Notes under the pieces: generated by a model
Told to the model about the DNA's origin: nothing
The model's input: only the letters and a program-made list of their open reading frames with translations
Database searches by the model: none
Shown: positions 28,364 through 37,891 of the stretch, piece after piece
Position numbering within the stretch: the stretch's first letter is position 1
Layout: every line of letters begins with the position of its first letter
Made by a program: the position numbers and the translations under genes
Source of the DNA: Gemella haemolysans
GTDB taxonomy: Bacteria; Bacillota; Bacilli; Staphylococcales; Gemellaceae
NCBI RefSeq assembly: GCF_001553035.1
Contig: NZ_KQ959924.1
Coordinates: 26,318 to 90,317, forward strand
Direction: 5' to 3'
DNA: 64,000 bases

Positions 28364-29266
28364 GTGAATAAAAGTAAATTAAAAGAATTTTTCATGTGTA
28401 CAAGACCACATAGTTATCCAGCATCAATAGCACCAGTCTTATTTGGCGCTACTTATGCTTTAGGATATGAGATTAAGTTTTCGATTTTAAAATTTATTTT
28501 GTTTTTACTGGCATGTCTATTGATTCAAGCAGCAACTAACCTGTTTAATGAATACTATGATTATAAGCATGGTTTGGACAAAATTGATTCTGAGGGGATT
28601 TCTGGTTCGATAGTGAAGGGGAATCTAAGTCCTAGAGAAGTTATGGTAGGTGCATTGGTATTATATGCACTAGCTTTTGTACTGGGATTAATTTTGACTT
28701 TTATAACTAGTTTTTATGTACTACTGGTAGGGCTAGTATGTATGCTTGCTGGATATTTTTATACAGGTGGAAAGTATCCTATAGCTTATTCTCCTTTTGG
28801 AGAAGTTGTTTCTGGATTCTTTATGGGAACAATAATTATTGCTTTATCTTTTTACTTTCAAACTGGATATGTAAATACTGATATTATTGTAGTTTCAATA
28901 CCTTTGTTTATTATGATTGGAGCTATTTTATTAGCGAATAATATCCGTGATTTAGATAATGATAAAGAATCAGGAAGAAGAACTTATGCGATATTAGTCG
29001 GAAGAAATAATGCTATTAAAACAATGGCAATTAGCTTTATCGTAGTATATTTATTAAATGTTTTATTTATAATTACTAAATATGCTTCATGGTGGAATCT
29101 ACTGGTGTTTGTTACTATTCCTTTAGCGATAAAAATAATTAAAGGTTTTAGTGAGAATAATCATAAAAAAACAATGGCGCCATTCATGGTGTTAACAGCT
29201 AAGTTAACGATTTTTGTAGGATTCATAATGTCGTTAGCGAATATACTGAAATATTTAATGAACTAA
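28364..29266 (+). CDS. menA: UbiA-family prenyltransferase, probably MenA
   Basis: The 300-residue membrane protein has about eight or nine helices. It carries the two Asp-rich prenyl-diphosphate motifs: NLFNEYYDYKHGLDKID in the first half and NNIRDLDNDKESGRRT in the second. The latter is typical of 1,4-dihydroxy-2-naphthoate polyprenyltransferase (MenA), which makes demethylmenaquinone. No other men genes are in this window, so it may work with a distant pathway or on imported dihydroxynaphthoate. The start is GTG behind a strong AGGAGG site. Confidence 0.85.
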   Translation: MNKSKLKEFFMCTRPHSYPASIAPVLFGATYALGYEIKFSILKFILFLLACLLIQAATNLFNEYYDYKHGLDKIDSEGISGSIVKGNLSPREVMVGALVLYALAFVLGLILTFITSFYVLLVGLVCMLAGYFYTGGKYPIAYSPFGEVVSGFFMGTIIIALSFYFQTGYVNTDIIVVSIPLFIMIGAILLANNIRDLDNDKESGRRTYAILVGRNNAIKTMAISFIVVYLLNVLFIITKYASWWNLLVFVTIPLAIKIIKGFSENNHKKTMAPFMVLTAKLTIFVGFIMSLANILKYLMN

Positions 29267-29353
29267 AAAAAATATAAAAAGAGTCAACTTTTTTTGTTGA
29301 CATCTTAAAGTAAAAGATATATAATAAATAATGTGTTTATGAGGTGATATTTA

Positions 29354-29860
29354 ATGAAATGGTTAAGATCTTCGTTATTCAAAAATAATAGTGATACTTT
29401 TGTTTTTGAAGAAAATATAAATGTTAAAGTAGAACACTATGATAACTCTCTAAAAGATATTAGAGATGTTGTTGTTAGTGGAAAATTAACTCGAGGTGGA
29501 CAAGATAAAATCTATGCCTATCTATTAATTAAAGGAAACTTCGAAATGATTTCAGGAAAAACACTTAAAGAAGTGGTGGTTCCATTTGAAATTGAAGAGA
29601 GAGAAGAATACGTTGATAAGTCTGTATTTGCAGGCGAAGAGGTATTCGACGTTAATTTAATGGATATGTATATTGACTTAACACCTTTAGTAAATGAGCT
29701 TATAATTTTAAATATTCCAATAACTACTTCTGATGAAGAAGAGTTAGAAATGGTTTCTGGTAATGACTGGGAAGTGGTTTCTGAAGAATCTTTAACTGAT
29801 GTTAAAGAAAAGAAAGAATCACCATTTGCGGCTCTTAATGGATTATTTAAAGAACAATAA
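29354..29860 (+). CDS. yceD: YceD/DUF177 family protein
   Basis: The 168-residue cytoplasmic protein is of the DUF177 family. That family nearly always lies directly before rpmF, as here, and has been linked to 23S rRNA accumulation. Visible family features are the VVVSGKLTRGGQDKIYAYLLIKG core and the acidic VNLMDMYIDLTPLVNELIIL segment. The cysteine usual in zinc-containing members is missing. It ends 32 bases before rpmF and is in the same transcript. Confidence 0.87.
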   Translation: MKWLRSSLFKNNSDTFVFEENINVKVEHYDNSLKDIRDVVVSGKLTRGGQDKIYAYLLIKGNFEMISGKTLKEVVVPFEIEEREEYVDKSVFAGEEVFDVNLMDMYIDLTPLVNELIILNIPITTSDEEELEMVSGNDWEVVSEESLTDVKEKKESPFAALNGLFKEQ

Positions 29861-29892
29861 GAATTATTTAAAATAATTGGAGGAAATTAACT

Positions 29893-30069
29893 ATGGCAGT
29901 TCCTTTTAGAAGAACATCAAAAACAGCTAAAAGAAAAAGAAGAACTCACAAAAAACTATCTGCACCATCAATTACTATCGATGCAACAACTGGTAACTAC
30001 GTAATGGGTCACCGTGTTGATAGAAAAACTGGTATGTACAAAGGTAGACAAGTTCTAGACGTTAAATAA
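29893..30069 (+). CDS. rpmF: 50S ribosomal protein L32, zinc-free form
   Basis: The 58-residue protein starts with the L32 signature [21 protein letters not shown]. Most bacterial L32 proteins then have two CxxC pairs forming a zinc ribbon. Here that region reads [21 protein letters not shown], with no cysteine at all, so this is the C-minus type that does not need zinc. A GGAGG site precedes the ATG by 10 bases. It is cotranscribed with yceD and followed by a strong terminator. Confidence 0.96.
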   Translation: MAVPFRRTSKTAKRKRRTHKKLSAPSITIDATTGNYVMGHRVDRKTGMYKGRQVLDVK

Positions 30070-30082
30070 TTTAAATATTACC

Positions 30083-30114
30083 AAACCCTAAGGAGGTGTC
30101 CTTAGGGTTTTTTT
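30083..30114 (+). terminator. Terminator of yceD-rpmF
   Basis: AAACCCTAAGGA pairs with TCCTTAGGGTTT around GGTG, followed by T7. Confidence 0.93.
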
Positions 30115-30202
30115 ATGTTTAAAATTAAGTTAAGTAAATGAAATATATGAGATTTGCATTTAAAGATTTAAATTTATATTAAAAATGAATAGAAAATAAA
30201 TC

Positions 30203-30231
30203 TTTAAATTTGTATTAGTAAGTTGTATAAT
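30203..30231 (+). promoter_or_regulatory. Probable promoter of the Gfo/Idh gene
   Basis: TTTAAA (30203-30208), a 17-base spacer and TATAAT (30226-30231). Confidence 0.5.
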
Positions 30232-30293
30232 AAATATAAGGATATAGAATATTATTTCTTAATTGTTTAGGAATATGAAAAGAGGACTTTATT

Positions 30294-31400
30294 ATGACAA
30301 ATTATGGAATTGTTGGAACAGGTTATTTTGGTGCAGACTTAGCGCGTTCATTAGAGAAAATAAAAGATGCGAAGGTGACTGCAGTTTTTGATCCGGAAAA
30401 TGGAGAGAAAGTTTCTAGGGAGCTTAATGCAAAAAATTGTTTGTCGTTGGAAGAGTTGGTTGGTCTAGATGAGGTAGATTGTGTTATCGTCGCAACACCT
30501 AGTAATTTACACCGTGAACCTGTAGTGTTAGCGGCTAGAAATGGAAAACATGTGTTTTGTGAGAAACCAATTTCTTTATCGTATGAAGATTGTAAGGTTA
30601 TGGTTGAGACTTGTAGAGAAAATAACGTGATTTTTATGGCGGGTCATATTATGAATTTTTTTAATGGAGTACGTCACGCAAAAGAATTGATTAAGCAAGG
30701 GAAAATTGGGGATGTAATATTTTGTCATGCTGCAAGAACAGGATGGGAAGAAAAACAAGAAACTGTTTCTTGGAAAAAAATTCGATCACAATCTGGAGGA
30801 CACTTATACCATCACATTCATGAACTTGATTGTATTCAATTTATTATGGATGGTCTACCTGAGCAAGCAACTATGATAGGCGGAAATGTATGTCATGTCG
30901 GTGAAAATTTTGGTGATGAAGATGATTTCTTAATAGTTAATCTGGAATTTTCTAATAAACGATATGCAGTACTTGAATATGGGAATGCATTTAGATGGGG
31001 TGAACATTATGTCCTTATAGAAGGTACAAAAGGAGCTATAAAATTAGATTTATATAATACTAAAGGTACTTTAAGAGTAGTGGGAGAAGGAGAGAGTTAT
31101 TTCTTAATCCATGAATCAAAAGAAGAAGATGATGATAGAACGGCTATTTATACAGGTAGAGGAATGGACGGAGGAATAGCTTATGGAAATCCTAATGTAC
31201 GTTGTCCACTTTGGTTACAAAGCTGTATAGATAAAGAAATGTTGTATTTGCATAATATTTTGAATGGAGAAAAAGTATCAAAAGAATATGAAAAACTATT
31301 AAATGGTGTCGCAGCTCTAGAGTCAATTGCGACTGCTGATGCATGTACATTGTCTTTAAAAGAAAATAGAAAAGTAGAGTTGAGAGAAATAGTGAAATAG
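30294..31400 (+). CDS. Gfo/Idh/MocA family NAD(P) oxidoreductase
   Basis: The 368-residue protein has an N-terminal Rossmann fold (GIVGTGYFGADLARSL) and the family EKP motif in HVFCEKPISLSYEDC. The C-terminal alpha/beta domain carries the GGHLYHHIHELDCI segment that supplies active-site histidines. The family oxidises or reduces sugars, inositols and related compounds. No sugar genes lie next to it, so the substrate is unknown. It is monocistronic, with its own promoter and a very strong terminator. Confidence 0.88.
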   Translation: MTNYGIVGTGYFGADLARSLEKIKDAKVTAVFDPENGEKVSRELNAKNCLSLEELVGLDEVDCVIVATPSNLHREPVVLAARNGKHVFCEKPISLSYEDCKVMVETCRENNVIFMAGHIMNFFNGVRHAKELIKQGKIGDVIFCHAARTGWEEKQETVSWKKIRSQSGGHLYHHIHELDCIQFIMDGLPEQATMIGGNVCHVGENFGDEDDFLIVNLEFSNKRYAVLEYGNAFRWGEHYVLIEGTKGAIKLDLYNTKGTLRVVGEGESYFLIHESKEEDDDRTAIYTGRGMDGGIAYGNPNVRCPLWLQSCIDKEMLYLHNILNGEKVSKEYEKLLNGVAALESIATADACTLSLKENRKVELREIVK

Positions 31401-31417
31401 AAAATAAGAGACTAATA

Positions 31418-31457
31418 AAAACAATACTCCAAGAGAAAATCTCTTGGAGTATTGTTT
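31418..31457. terminator. Bidirectional terminator
   Basis: An 18-base perfect inverted repeat (core CAATACTCCAAGAGA with TCTCTTGGAGTATTG) with a 3-base loop and T4. It lies between convergent genes. Confidence 0.9.
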
Positions 31458-31464
31458 TATAATA

Positions 31465-32541
31465 TTAATCTAAGTATCCTAATTTTTTAATTAATTCTGC
31501 AGTTAATACAGCTCCACCAGCTGCTCCACGTAATGTATTGTGAGAAAGTCCTACGAATTTGTAGTCAAATAGGTTATCTTCACGAAGACGACCTACAGTT
31601 ATTTGCATACCTTTTTCGTTATCACGATCTAGAACCGGTTGTGGACGATCGTTTTCTTCATAATATTTAATGAATGGAGTTGGTGCTAGTGGTAATTCAT
31701 GTTTAGCAATTTCAGGAACATGATTTTTAATTTTTTCAACTAAAGTTTCTAGTCCAGGGTTATTTTCTAAATTGAATGATACACAAGCAAGGTGTCCGTC
31801 AAGAACTGGAACACGAATACATTGAGCTGAAAGTTTCATAGAATCATCTGGAACGATTTTCCCATCAACTACTTTACCAAAGATTTTAAGTGGTTCTTTT
31901 TCACTTTTCTCTTCTTCTCCTCCGATGTAAGGGATGATATTTTCTACCATTTCAGGCCACTCATTGAAAGTTTTTCCGCTTCCAGAGATAGCTTGATAAG
32001 TACAGATAGAAGCTTCTTTAACACCGTACTCTTTAATTGCTTCAAAGATAGGTACATAACTTTGAATTGAACAGTTAGGTTTTGTAACGATGAATCCTTT
32101 TTTAGTTCCAAGACGTTCTCTTTGTGCAGGAAGAACATCTAGGTGTGCTGAGTTAATCTCTGGAATAATCATCGGTACATCATCTTTGTTACGGTTAGCA
32201 GAGTTGTTAGATACAACAACAACTTCACGTTTAGCGTAGTCTTCTTCAAGTTTGATTAAAGCTTCTTTATCAAGGTTGATGGCACAGAATACCATATCAA
32301 TTCCTTCAGAAACTTCATCAATTTTGTATAAGTCTTCAACAACTAATTCTTTAGTGTATTCAGGAACAGCGTGATCTAATTTCCAACGACTTTCCATAAG
32401 CTCTCCATATTTTTTACCAGCAGAACGAGGTGATGCTGCTAATTTTACTACATCGAAGTATGGGTGATTTTCTAATAATACTAATAGGCGTTGACCTACC
32501 ATTCCTGTTGCCCCAAGTACAGCTACTCTTGATTTTTGCAT
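31465..32541 (-). CDS. asd: Aspartate-semialdehyde dehydrogenase
   Basis: The 358-residue enzyme reduces aspartyl phosphate to aspartate semialdehyde. The NADP fold begins VAVLGATGMVGQRLL. The active-site Cys is in TKPNCSIQSY, and the partner His is in DGHLACVSF. The sequence is of the archaeal/fungal-like ASADH branch rather than the short Gram-positive type. It lies downstream of thrC-thrB but behind a terminator-like hairpin, so it may be partly independent. Aspartokinase and homoserine dehydrogenase are encoded nearby on the other strand. Confidence 0.94.
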   Translation of the reverse strand: MQKSRVAVLGATGMVGQRLLVLLENHPYFDVVKLAASPRSAGKKYGELMESRWKLDHAVPEYTKELVVEDLYKIDEVSEGIDMVFCAINLDKEALIKLEEDYAKREVVVVSNNSANRNKDDVPMIIPEINSAHLDVLPAQRERLGTKKGFIVTKPNCSIQSYVPIFEAIKEYGVKEASICTYQAISGSGKTFNEWPEMVENIIPYIGGEEEKSEKEPLKIFGKVVDGKIVPDDSMKLSAQCIRVPVLDGHLACVSFNLENNPGLETLVEKIKNHVPEIAKHELPLAPTPFIKYYEENDRPQPVLDRDNEKGMQITVGRLREDNLFDYKFVGLSHNTLRGAAGGAVLTAELIKKLGYLD

Positions 32542-32576
32542 AATAAATTTCTCCTTTATTTATATAAAATTATTTC

Positions 32577-32618
32577 AAAATGAACTCCTTCTTTGTAATG
32601 AAAGAAGAAGTTCAAAAA
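32577..32618 (-). terminator. Terminator or attenuator after thrB
   Basis: On the minus strand TGAACTTCTTCTTT pairs with AAAGAAGGAGTTCA around six bases, followed by TTTTG. It probably lowers read-through into asd. Confidence 0.65.
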
Positions 32619-32628
32619 TTTTAACGTA

Positions 32629-33510
32629 TTAATTTAGAACTACTGTTCCTTCTTTATCAACTTTTAATAAAATTGCTTGCCAGTTGTATTTTAATTTAGC
32701 AAGTTCAGTTTTTATTTTTTCAATATTGTTAGTATCGCTAACGATATTCATTAATGTAGAACCACTTCCAGAAATGAAAAATGCTGAACTATCAATTTTT
32801 TCACAAATTTCTCTAACTTCGTGATATTCATGTATTATTTCTTTTCTGTAAGGTTCATGGATTTTATCTCCCATAACCTTATTAAGAAGTTCTAAATCAT
32901 AAGTTTCAAATGCCTTAATAACCGATCCGATACGTGATAACGAGTAGATTGCATCTTGAAGTTTAATTTCTTTTGGCATTACCTTTCTAGCTTCTTCAGT
33001 AGAAGTTTCGAAGTTTGGTATTAGTGCCAAGAAGTTAAATCTTTCATCGACTTCGTATCTTACAGTTACCGCTTCTTTACTATCAGTAGTGCAAGATGAA
33101 CTTAAACTTCCGAAAATAGCTGGCGAAACATTGTCAGGATGTCCTTCGATTTCGTTAGCTATTGTAAAGATTTCTTGTTTATCAATAGGTGTGTCAGTTA
33201 ATAAGTATGCACCATAAATTCCAGCAACTACACATGTAGAGCTACTACCTAAACCACGGCTAATTGGTACATCATTTTCGATAGATATTCTAACACCTGA
33301 AATTTCTTTGTTTAATTTTTTTAGTGTAGTTAGTAATGTTTGATAAACTAGGTTATTTTTATTTGAAAAACGTTCTTCAAATCCGACGAATTCTAGACCG
33401 CTGTCTAATTTCTCGAATTTAAAAGTAGTGTAAAGTGTCAAAGCAACACCAAGGCTATCAAATCCACATCCAACATTAGCTGAAGTGGCAGGTACACGAA
33501 CACTTACCAT
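32629..33510 (-). CDS. thrB: Homoserine kinase
   Basis: The 293-residue GHMP kinase phosphorylates homoserine. The family begins VRVPATSANVGCGFDSLGVAL. The ATP loop is PISRGLGSSSTC, and the C-terminal glycine motif is FFISGSGSTLMN. Its ATG overlaps the thrC stop by one base (TAATG), so translation is coupled. The product goes directly to ThrC. Confidence 0.96.
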   Translation of the reverse strand: MVSVRVPATSANVGCGFDSLGVALTLYTTFKFEKLDSGLEFVGFEERFSNKNNLVYQTLLTTLKKLNKEISGVRISIENDVPISRGLGSSSTCVVAGIYGAYLLTDTPIDKQEIFTIANEIEGHPDNVSPAIFGSLSSSCTTDSKEAVTVRYEVDERFNFLALIPNFETSTEEARKVMPKEIKLQDAIYSLSRIGSVIKAFETYDLELLNKVMGDKIHEPYRKEIIHEYHEVREICEKIDSSAFFISGSGSTLMNIVSDTNNIEKIKTELAKLKYNWQAILLKVDKEGTVVLN

Positions 33511-34982
33511 TATAAATCACCTAGTTTCTCTAAGATGTATTTCTTCATATCTTCTTTATTAATTACATCTTTATGTCTAATTTCTTTTTTATCAAGATCT
33601 CTTAAATTCTCAGGGATAACAACTTTTGTTTGTTCATGAAGTTTGTTCATAAGAGTAAACTCATCTTCACCTTGTGTTTCGAATAGAGAAGAGTAGACAC
33701 TTTCTGTGAATTTATATGGAGATGCTGTTGATAATACAATACTAGCATGCTCATTATCTAAATTATCAAGAAGAACTTTATAGGCTACCGCAGTGTGTGT
33801 ATCTAGTAGGTAGTTATCTTTTTCATAGATAGCTTTGATAGTTTCTTTAGTTTGTTCGTCATCAGCAAATCCAGCTTGGAATTTATCTTTAATCTTAGCT
33901 AGCACGTCACCAGTAACTTCAAAACGCCCAGTTTCTTTTAAATCTTTCATAAGCTTAGCGATATATTCATTATCACAACCGCTAATGTAGTAAAGTAGAC
34001 GCTCTAAGTTACTAGAAATTAAGATATCCATACTTGGTGATACTGTTTTTAAGAAGTCTCTGTTCTTATCATACACACCAGTCGTTAAGAAATCATAAAG
34101 TACATTATTGTTGTTGCTTGCACAGATTAATTTGTTAATAGGTAAACCGATTTCTTCAGCATAGTAACCAGCAAGAATGTTACCGAAATTACCAGTAGGT
34201 ACAACAAAGTTTACTTTATCATTTAATTTTATTTTATTTGTATTTACTAGGTCTAGGTATGAAACAACGTAATAAACTACTTGAGGAATAAGGCGTCCGA
34301 TGTTGATTGAGTTTGCACTTGATAACTTAATGTTTTTAGAAAGTAGTTCTTTTTTGAATTCTTCATCAACAAATAGTTCTTTGATTCCACTTTGAGCATC
34401 GTCAAAGTTTCCGTGAATTGCACAAACTTTCGTATTTTTCCCTTCTTGAGTTTGCATTTGTGTTTTTTGTACTGTACTTACACCATCGTTAGGGTAGAAG
34501 ACCATAATTTTTGTTCTATCTACATCCTTGAAACCTTCTAGAGCAGCTTTACCAGTGTCTCCACTAGTCGCTGTTAAGATAAGAATATCATTTTTGTCTT
34601 CTACTTTTGTAAGTGCCGTTTTTGTAAGTTGTGGAAGAAGTGAAAGACCTACGTCTTTAAATGCACTAGTTGGTCCGTTGAATAATTCAAGAACATAGCT
34701 ATCTTTTAATCCTACTAGAGGAGTGATGTTTTCGTGAGAAAATTTACCTCTATATGCTTCCTCAATACATTTTTTAATTTCTTCGTCGCTAAAATCTACA
34801 AAAAGTCTTAACACTGCTTCAGCCACTTCGTAATAACTTTTTCCGATTAGTTTTTCTAAGTCTAATTTATTTTTTCCTAAATCTCTTAAAACGAAAAGGC
34901 CACCTTCTTCACTTAAACCTTGAAGAATAGCTTCACTTGGATTTAATTTTCTATTAATATCTCTTGTACTTTCGTAAATCAT
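33510..34982 (-). CDS. thrC: Threonine synthase
   Basis: The 490-residue PLP enzyme converts O-phosphohomoserine to threonine. The PLP lysine is in FNGPTSAFKDVGLSLL. The phosphate-binding and domain motifs ILTATSGDTGKAALEGF and NFGNILAGYYA are present. The length is typical of the long class of bacterial and yeast ThrC. It is first in the thrC-thrB(-asd) operon and divergent from hom. The gap between them has no T-box or leader peptide that I can see. Confidence 0.96.
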   Translation of the reverse strand: MIYESTRDINRKLNPSEAILQGLSEEGGLFVLRDLGKNKLDLEKLIGKSYYEVAEAVLRLFVDFSDEEIKKCIEEAYRGKFSHENITPLVGLKDSYVLELFNGPTSAFKDVGLSLLPQLTKTALTKVEDKNDILILTATSGDTGKAALEGFKDVDRTKIMVFYPNDGVSTVQKTQMQTQEGKNTKVCAIHGNFDDAQSGIKELFVDEEFKKELLSKNIKLSSANSINIGRLIPQVVYYVVSYLDLVNTNKIKLNDKVNFVVPTGNFGNILAGYYAEEIGLPINKLICASNNNNVLYDFLTTGVYDKNRDFLKTVSPSMDILISSNLERLLYYISGCDNEYIAKLMKDLKETGRFEVTGDVLAKIKDKFQAGFADDEQTKETIKAIYEKDNYLLDTHTAVAYKVLLDNLDNEHASIVLSTASPYKFTESVYSSLFETQGEDEFTLMNKLHEQTKVVIPENLRDLDKKEIRHKDVINKEDMKKYILEKLGDL

Positions 34983-35012
34983 TTAAAATCTCCTTGCTTT
35001 ATCGTTGTATAT

Positions 35013-35041
35013 ATGATACAATGTTCTTTGTAAAAATACAA
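35013..35041 (-). promoter_or_regulatory. Possible thrC promoter
   Basis: On the minus strand TTGTAT (35041-35036), 17 bases, TATCAT (35018-35013). The -35 is weak. The 256-base divergent gap also has TTGACA at about 35166 facing hom, with only a poor -10. Confidence 0.35.
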
Positions 35042-35238
35042 GTGTTTTTTATAAAAAGAACTTTAATTTTTTTTATAACTATAATTTTACACCAAAATAG
35101 GTTATAAAAACAGTCGAAATAATCAAAAAATTGAAATTTTTTGAAAATTCTTGATATTAAATAATTGACATAAGAAAATTACTTGTTAAACTTTTAAATA
35201 AAATTGAAAATAAGTATTGAAATTAGGAGAAAATAATA

Positions 35239-36393
35239 ATGAAAATAGCGATTTTAGGATATGGAACTGTAGGTAGTGGAGTTTATGAGATAATAACAAA
35301 TGGAAATACAGAGGAATTAAAGAAATTAGAAGTGAAGAGTGTTTTTGCAAGAAGCCGTGATAAGATGCATCTAGCTACTGATGATATTAATGAAATTATT
35401 AATGATGAAGAAATTTCAGTAGTTGTTGAGTGTCTTGGAGGACTTAACCCTGCGTATGACTTCATTAAAAGATCATTAGAGAATGGGAAACATGTAGTTA
35501 CAGCAAATAAAGCTGTTGCTGCAAAATATTTAGACGAATTTGTTGAATTAGCTGAGAAAAATAATGTGAAGTTTATTTTTGAAGCTAGTGTAGGTGGAGG
35601 GATTCCTTGGCTTGTAAACTTAGAAAGAACTAGACGTGTTGATGATGTAAAACGTGTATATGGTATCTTTAATGGAACAAGTAATTTTATTCTTGATAAT
35701 ATGTATAGAAATGATCAAGAATTTGATTCTACATTAAAAACAGCACAAGATTTAGGCTATGCAGAAGCTGACCCAAGTGCTGATGTAGATGGTGGAGATG
35801 TTGTGAATAAGATTATCTTAAGTAACGCACTTGCTTTTGATATTCATGTTCAACCTGATTTCCCTACATATTCTATGAGAAATATTACAAAAAATGATAT
35901 TGACTACTTAAAGCAATATGATTTAGCTGTTAAATATATTGGAGAAACAAATGTAGAAGGTGGTAAGTATGAAACTTCTGTAATGCTTTCTATTTTTGGG
36001 AAAGAATCTCAAGAAGCTGCTGTTCCTCTAAATAACAATATTATTTCTTTAGATGGATCATTTATCGGAGAACTTAAGTTCTATGGACAAGGTGCAGGGA
36101 AATTCCCAACAGGAAATGCGATTGTTCAAGATATAGTAGACATTAATGAAGGTTCAACAAGAGTTGATGTTGTAATTAAGAACGACTTATCTTATTCAGA
36201 AGAACTGACTAGAAGAAATTATTTAGTTCGTACGTCTGTAGAATTATCAGGGGAACTGGTAGAGAGTGTTGAGCAGTATAAAGGGAATTTCTATGTGAAA
36301 ACAAAAGAGATTTCATTAAAACAACTTACTAATTTAGTTGATGAAGTGAAAGAAAAAGATAGTAGTTTTGTTGTCGCTAAATTCCATAAATAA
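35239..36393 (+). CDS. hom: Homoserine dehydrogenase
   Basis: The 384-residue enzyme reduces aspartate semialdehyde to homoserine, the branch point to threonine (ThrB) and methionine (MetA). The NAD(P) motif is LGYGTVGSGVYEI. The catalytic region holds GTSNFILDNM and the signature DPSADVDGGDVVNKIIL segment, which includes the catalytic Lys. At 384 residues it is shorter than the roughly 430-residue Bacillus enzyme; the C-terminal regulatory ACT domain appears missing or reduced, which would weaken threonine feedback. It is divergent from thrC. Confidence 0.94.
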   Translation: MKIAILGYGTVGSGVYEIITNGNTEELKKLEVKSVFARSRDKMHLATDDINEIINDEEISVVVECLGGLNPAYDFIKRSLENGKHVVTANKAVAAKYLDEFVELAEKNNVKFIFEASVGGGIPWLVNLERTRRVDDVKRVYGIFNGTSNFILDNMYRNDQEFDSTLKTAQDLGYAEADPSADVDGGDVVNKIILSNALAFDIHVQPDFPTYSMRNITKNDIDYLKQYDLAVKYIGETNVEGGKYETSVMLSIFGKESQEAAVPLNNNIISLDGSFIGELKFYGQGAGKFPTGNAIVQDIVDINEGSTRVDVVIKNDLSYSEELTRRNYLVRTSVELSGELVESVEQYKGNFYVKTKEISLKQLTNLVDEVKEKDSSFVVAKFHK

Positions 36394-36438
36394 TAAAATG
36401 ATTATTGTAAATAAAATTTGGATTTTTCAGAAAATTCA

Positions 36439-36466
36439 TTGATTTTTTTGTAAATAGTTATATAAT
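36439..36466 (+). promoter_or_regulatory. Promoter of the aspartokinase gene
   Basis: TTGATT (36439-36444), a 16-base spacer and TATAAT (36461-36466), about 50 bases before the start codon. It makes this gene separate from hom. Confidence 0.65.
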
Positions 36467-36517
36467 ATATATTAGAAATAGAAAATACAAATAACACAAA
36501 TAGAAAAAGGAGATAAA

Positions 36518-37825
36518 ATGGTTAGAGTATCAAAATTTGGTGGGAGTTCGGTAGCGAGTGCTGAGCAATTTAAAAAAGTAAAAAATATTGTGGAACTTGA
36601 TGATGCACGTCGTTTTGTTGTAGTAAGTGCTGTTGGGAAAGCAAATAAAGAAGATAATAAGGTAACAGATTTATTATATTTATGTTATGCTCATACTAAA
36701 TATAATATAAATTTCGATAATATCTTTAAAATGATTGAAGATAAATTCGTAGCAATCAAAAACGAATTAAACTTAAAATTCGATATTGAAGGAGAACTGG
36801 CTAAGTTAAAAGCGGAAATTAGTAAAGGAATCGATGAAGAGTACCTAGTAAGTCGTGGTGAGTATTTAACAGCTTTATTAATGGCTGAATATTTAGGATA
36901 CCATTTTGTTGATGCTAAAGACTTAATTTTTTACAATTATCAAGGTGAGATTGATTTTGAGAAAACTCAAGAAGCTTTTGATGCTGTTGTAAAAGAATAT
37001 GATCGCCTGCTTATTCCAGGATTTTATGGAAGTAGACCGAATGGAGAAATTAAGATTATGACTCGTGGAGGAGGAGATGTTAGTGGAGCGATTGTCGCTA
37101 ATATTGCGAATGCCAGTGTTTATGAGAACTGGACTGATGTATCTGGAATTTTAATGGCAGATCCTCGTATTATAGAAAATCCACACGAGATTAAAGTTAT
37201 TAGTTATACAGAACTTCGTGAACTTTCATATATGGGAGCAAGTGTACTTCATGAAGAAGCTATCTTCCCAGTACGTGATAAAGATATTCCAATCCAAATT
37301 CGTAACACAAATGATCCTACTGCTGAAGGAACTATTATCTCAGATAATAAACACCTTGACGAAAAACAAATTGTTACAGGGATTGCAGGGAAAAAAGATT
37401 TCTCAATTATTACGATTAAAAAACGCCACATGGCAAATGAAGTTGGTTTAATTGGGAAAGCACTTAAGATTTTTGAAGACTTTAATGTTAGTATTGAGCA
37501 TATTCCTAGTGGAATTGACTCATTCTCAGTAGTTGTTGAAACTGGTAATGTGAGACCATTTATTCATGAGTTAGTAGCTAAAATTAAATCTGTTTTAGAA
37601 GCGGACGAGATAAATGTAACTCACGAAATTTCGCTTATTGCTACTGTTGGAGAAAAAATGAAAAATACAAAAGGATTATCTGGCAGATTATTCAAAGCTT
37701 TAGGAGAAGCTGGGGTAAATATTGCATTGATTTCACAAACTAATGATGAAATTAATATTATCGTAGGTGTTCATAACGATGATTACGAAAAAACTATAAA
37801 TACTATTTACTCAGAATTTAAGTAA
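36518..37825 (+). CDS. Aspartate kinase (YclM/ThrD-like)
   Basis: The 435-residue kinase catalyses the first step of the aspartate pathway. The N-terminal KFGGSSVAS motif and RGEYLTALLMAEYLG identify the amino-acid kinase domain. Further along are TRGGGDVSGAIVA and WTDVSGILMADPRII. The C-terminal part has two ACT domains (GLIGKALKIFEDFNVSIEHI; GLSGRLFKALGEAGVNIALI) for amino-acid feedback. The single-chain form without an internal beta-subunit start resembles Bacillus aspartokinase III. The gene context (hom, thrBC, asd) suggests a threonine-branch role. Confidence 0.93.
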   Translation: MVRVSKFGGSSVASAEQFKKVKNIVELDDARRFVVVSAVGKANKEDNKVTDLLYLCYAHTKYNINFDNIFKMIEDKFVAIKNELNLKFDIEGELAKLKAEISKGIDEEYLVSRGEYLTALLMAEYLGYHFVDAKDLIFYNYQGEIDFEKTQEAFDAVVKEYDRLLIPGFYGSRPNGEIKIMTRGGGDVSGAIVANIANASVYENWTDVSGILMADPRIIENPHEIKVISYTELRELSYMGASVLHEEAIFPVRDKDIPIQIRNTNDPTAEGTIISDNKHLDEKQIVTGIAGKKDFSIITIKKRHMANEVGLIGKALKIFEDFNVSIEHIPSGIDSFSVVVETGNVRPFIHELVAKIKSVLEADEINVTHEISLIATVGEKMKNTKGLSGRLFKALGEAGVNIALISQTNDEINIIVGVHNDDYEKTINTIYSEFK

Positions 37826-37828
37826 GAA

Positions 37829-37869
37829 TATAGCTTCTTGTCTAGTTTTAGTCAAGAAGCTATTTATTA
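37829..37869 (+). terminator. Terminator of the aspartokinase gene
   Basis: ATAGCTTCTTG pairs with CAAGAAGCTAT around a 12-base loop, followed by a T-rich run. Confidence 0.8.
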
Positions 37870-37891
37870 TTATATTATTTGAGGTGATTTT

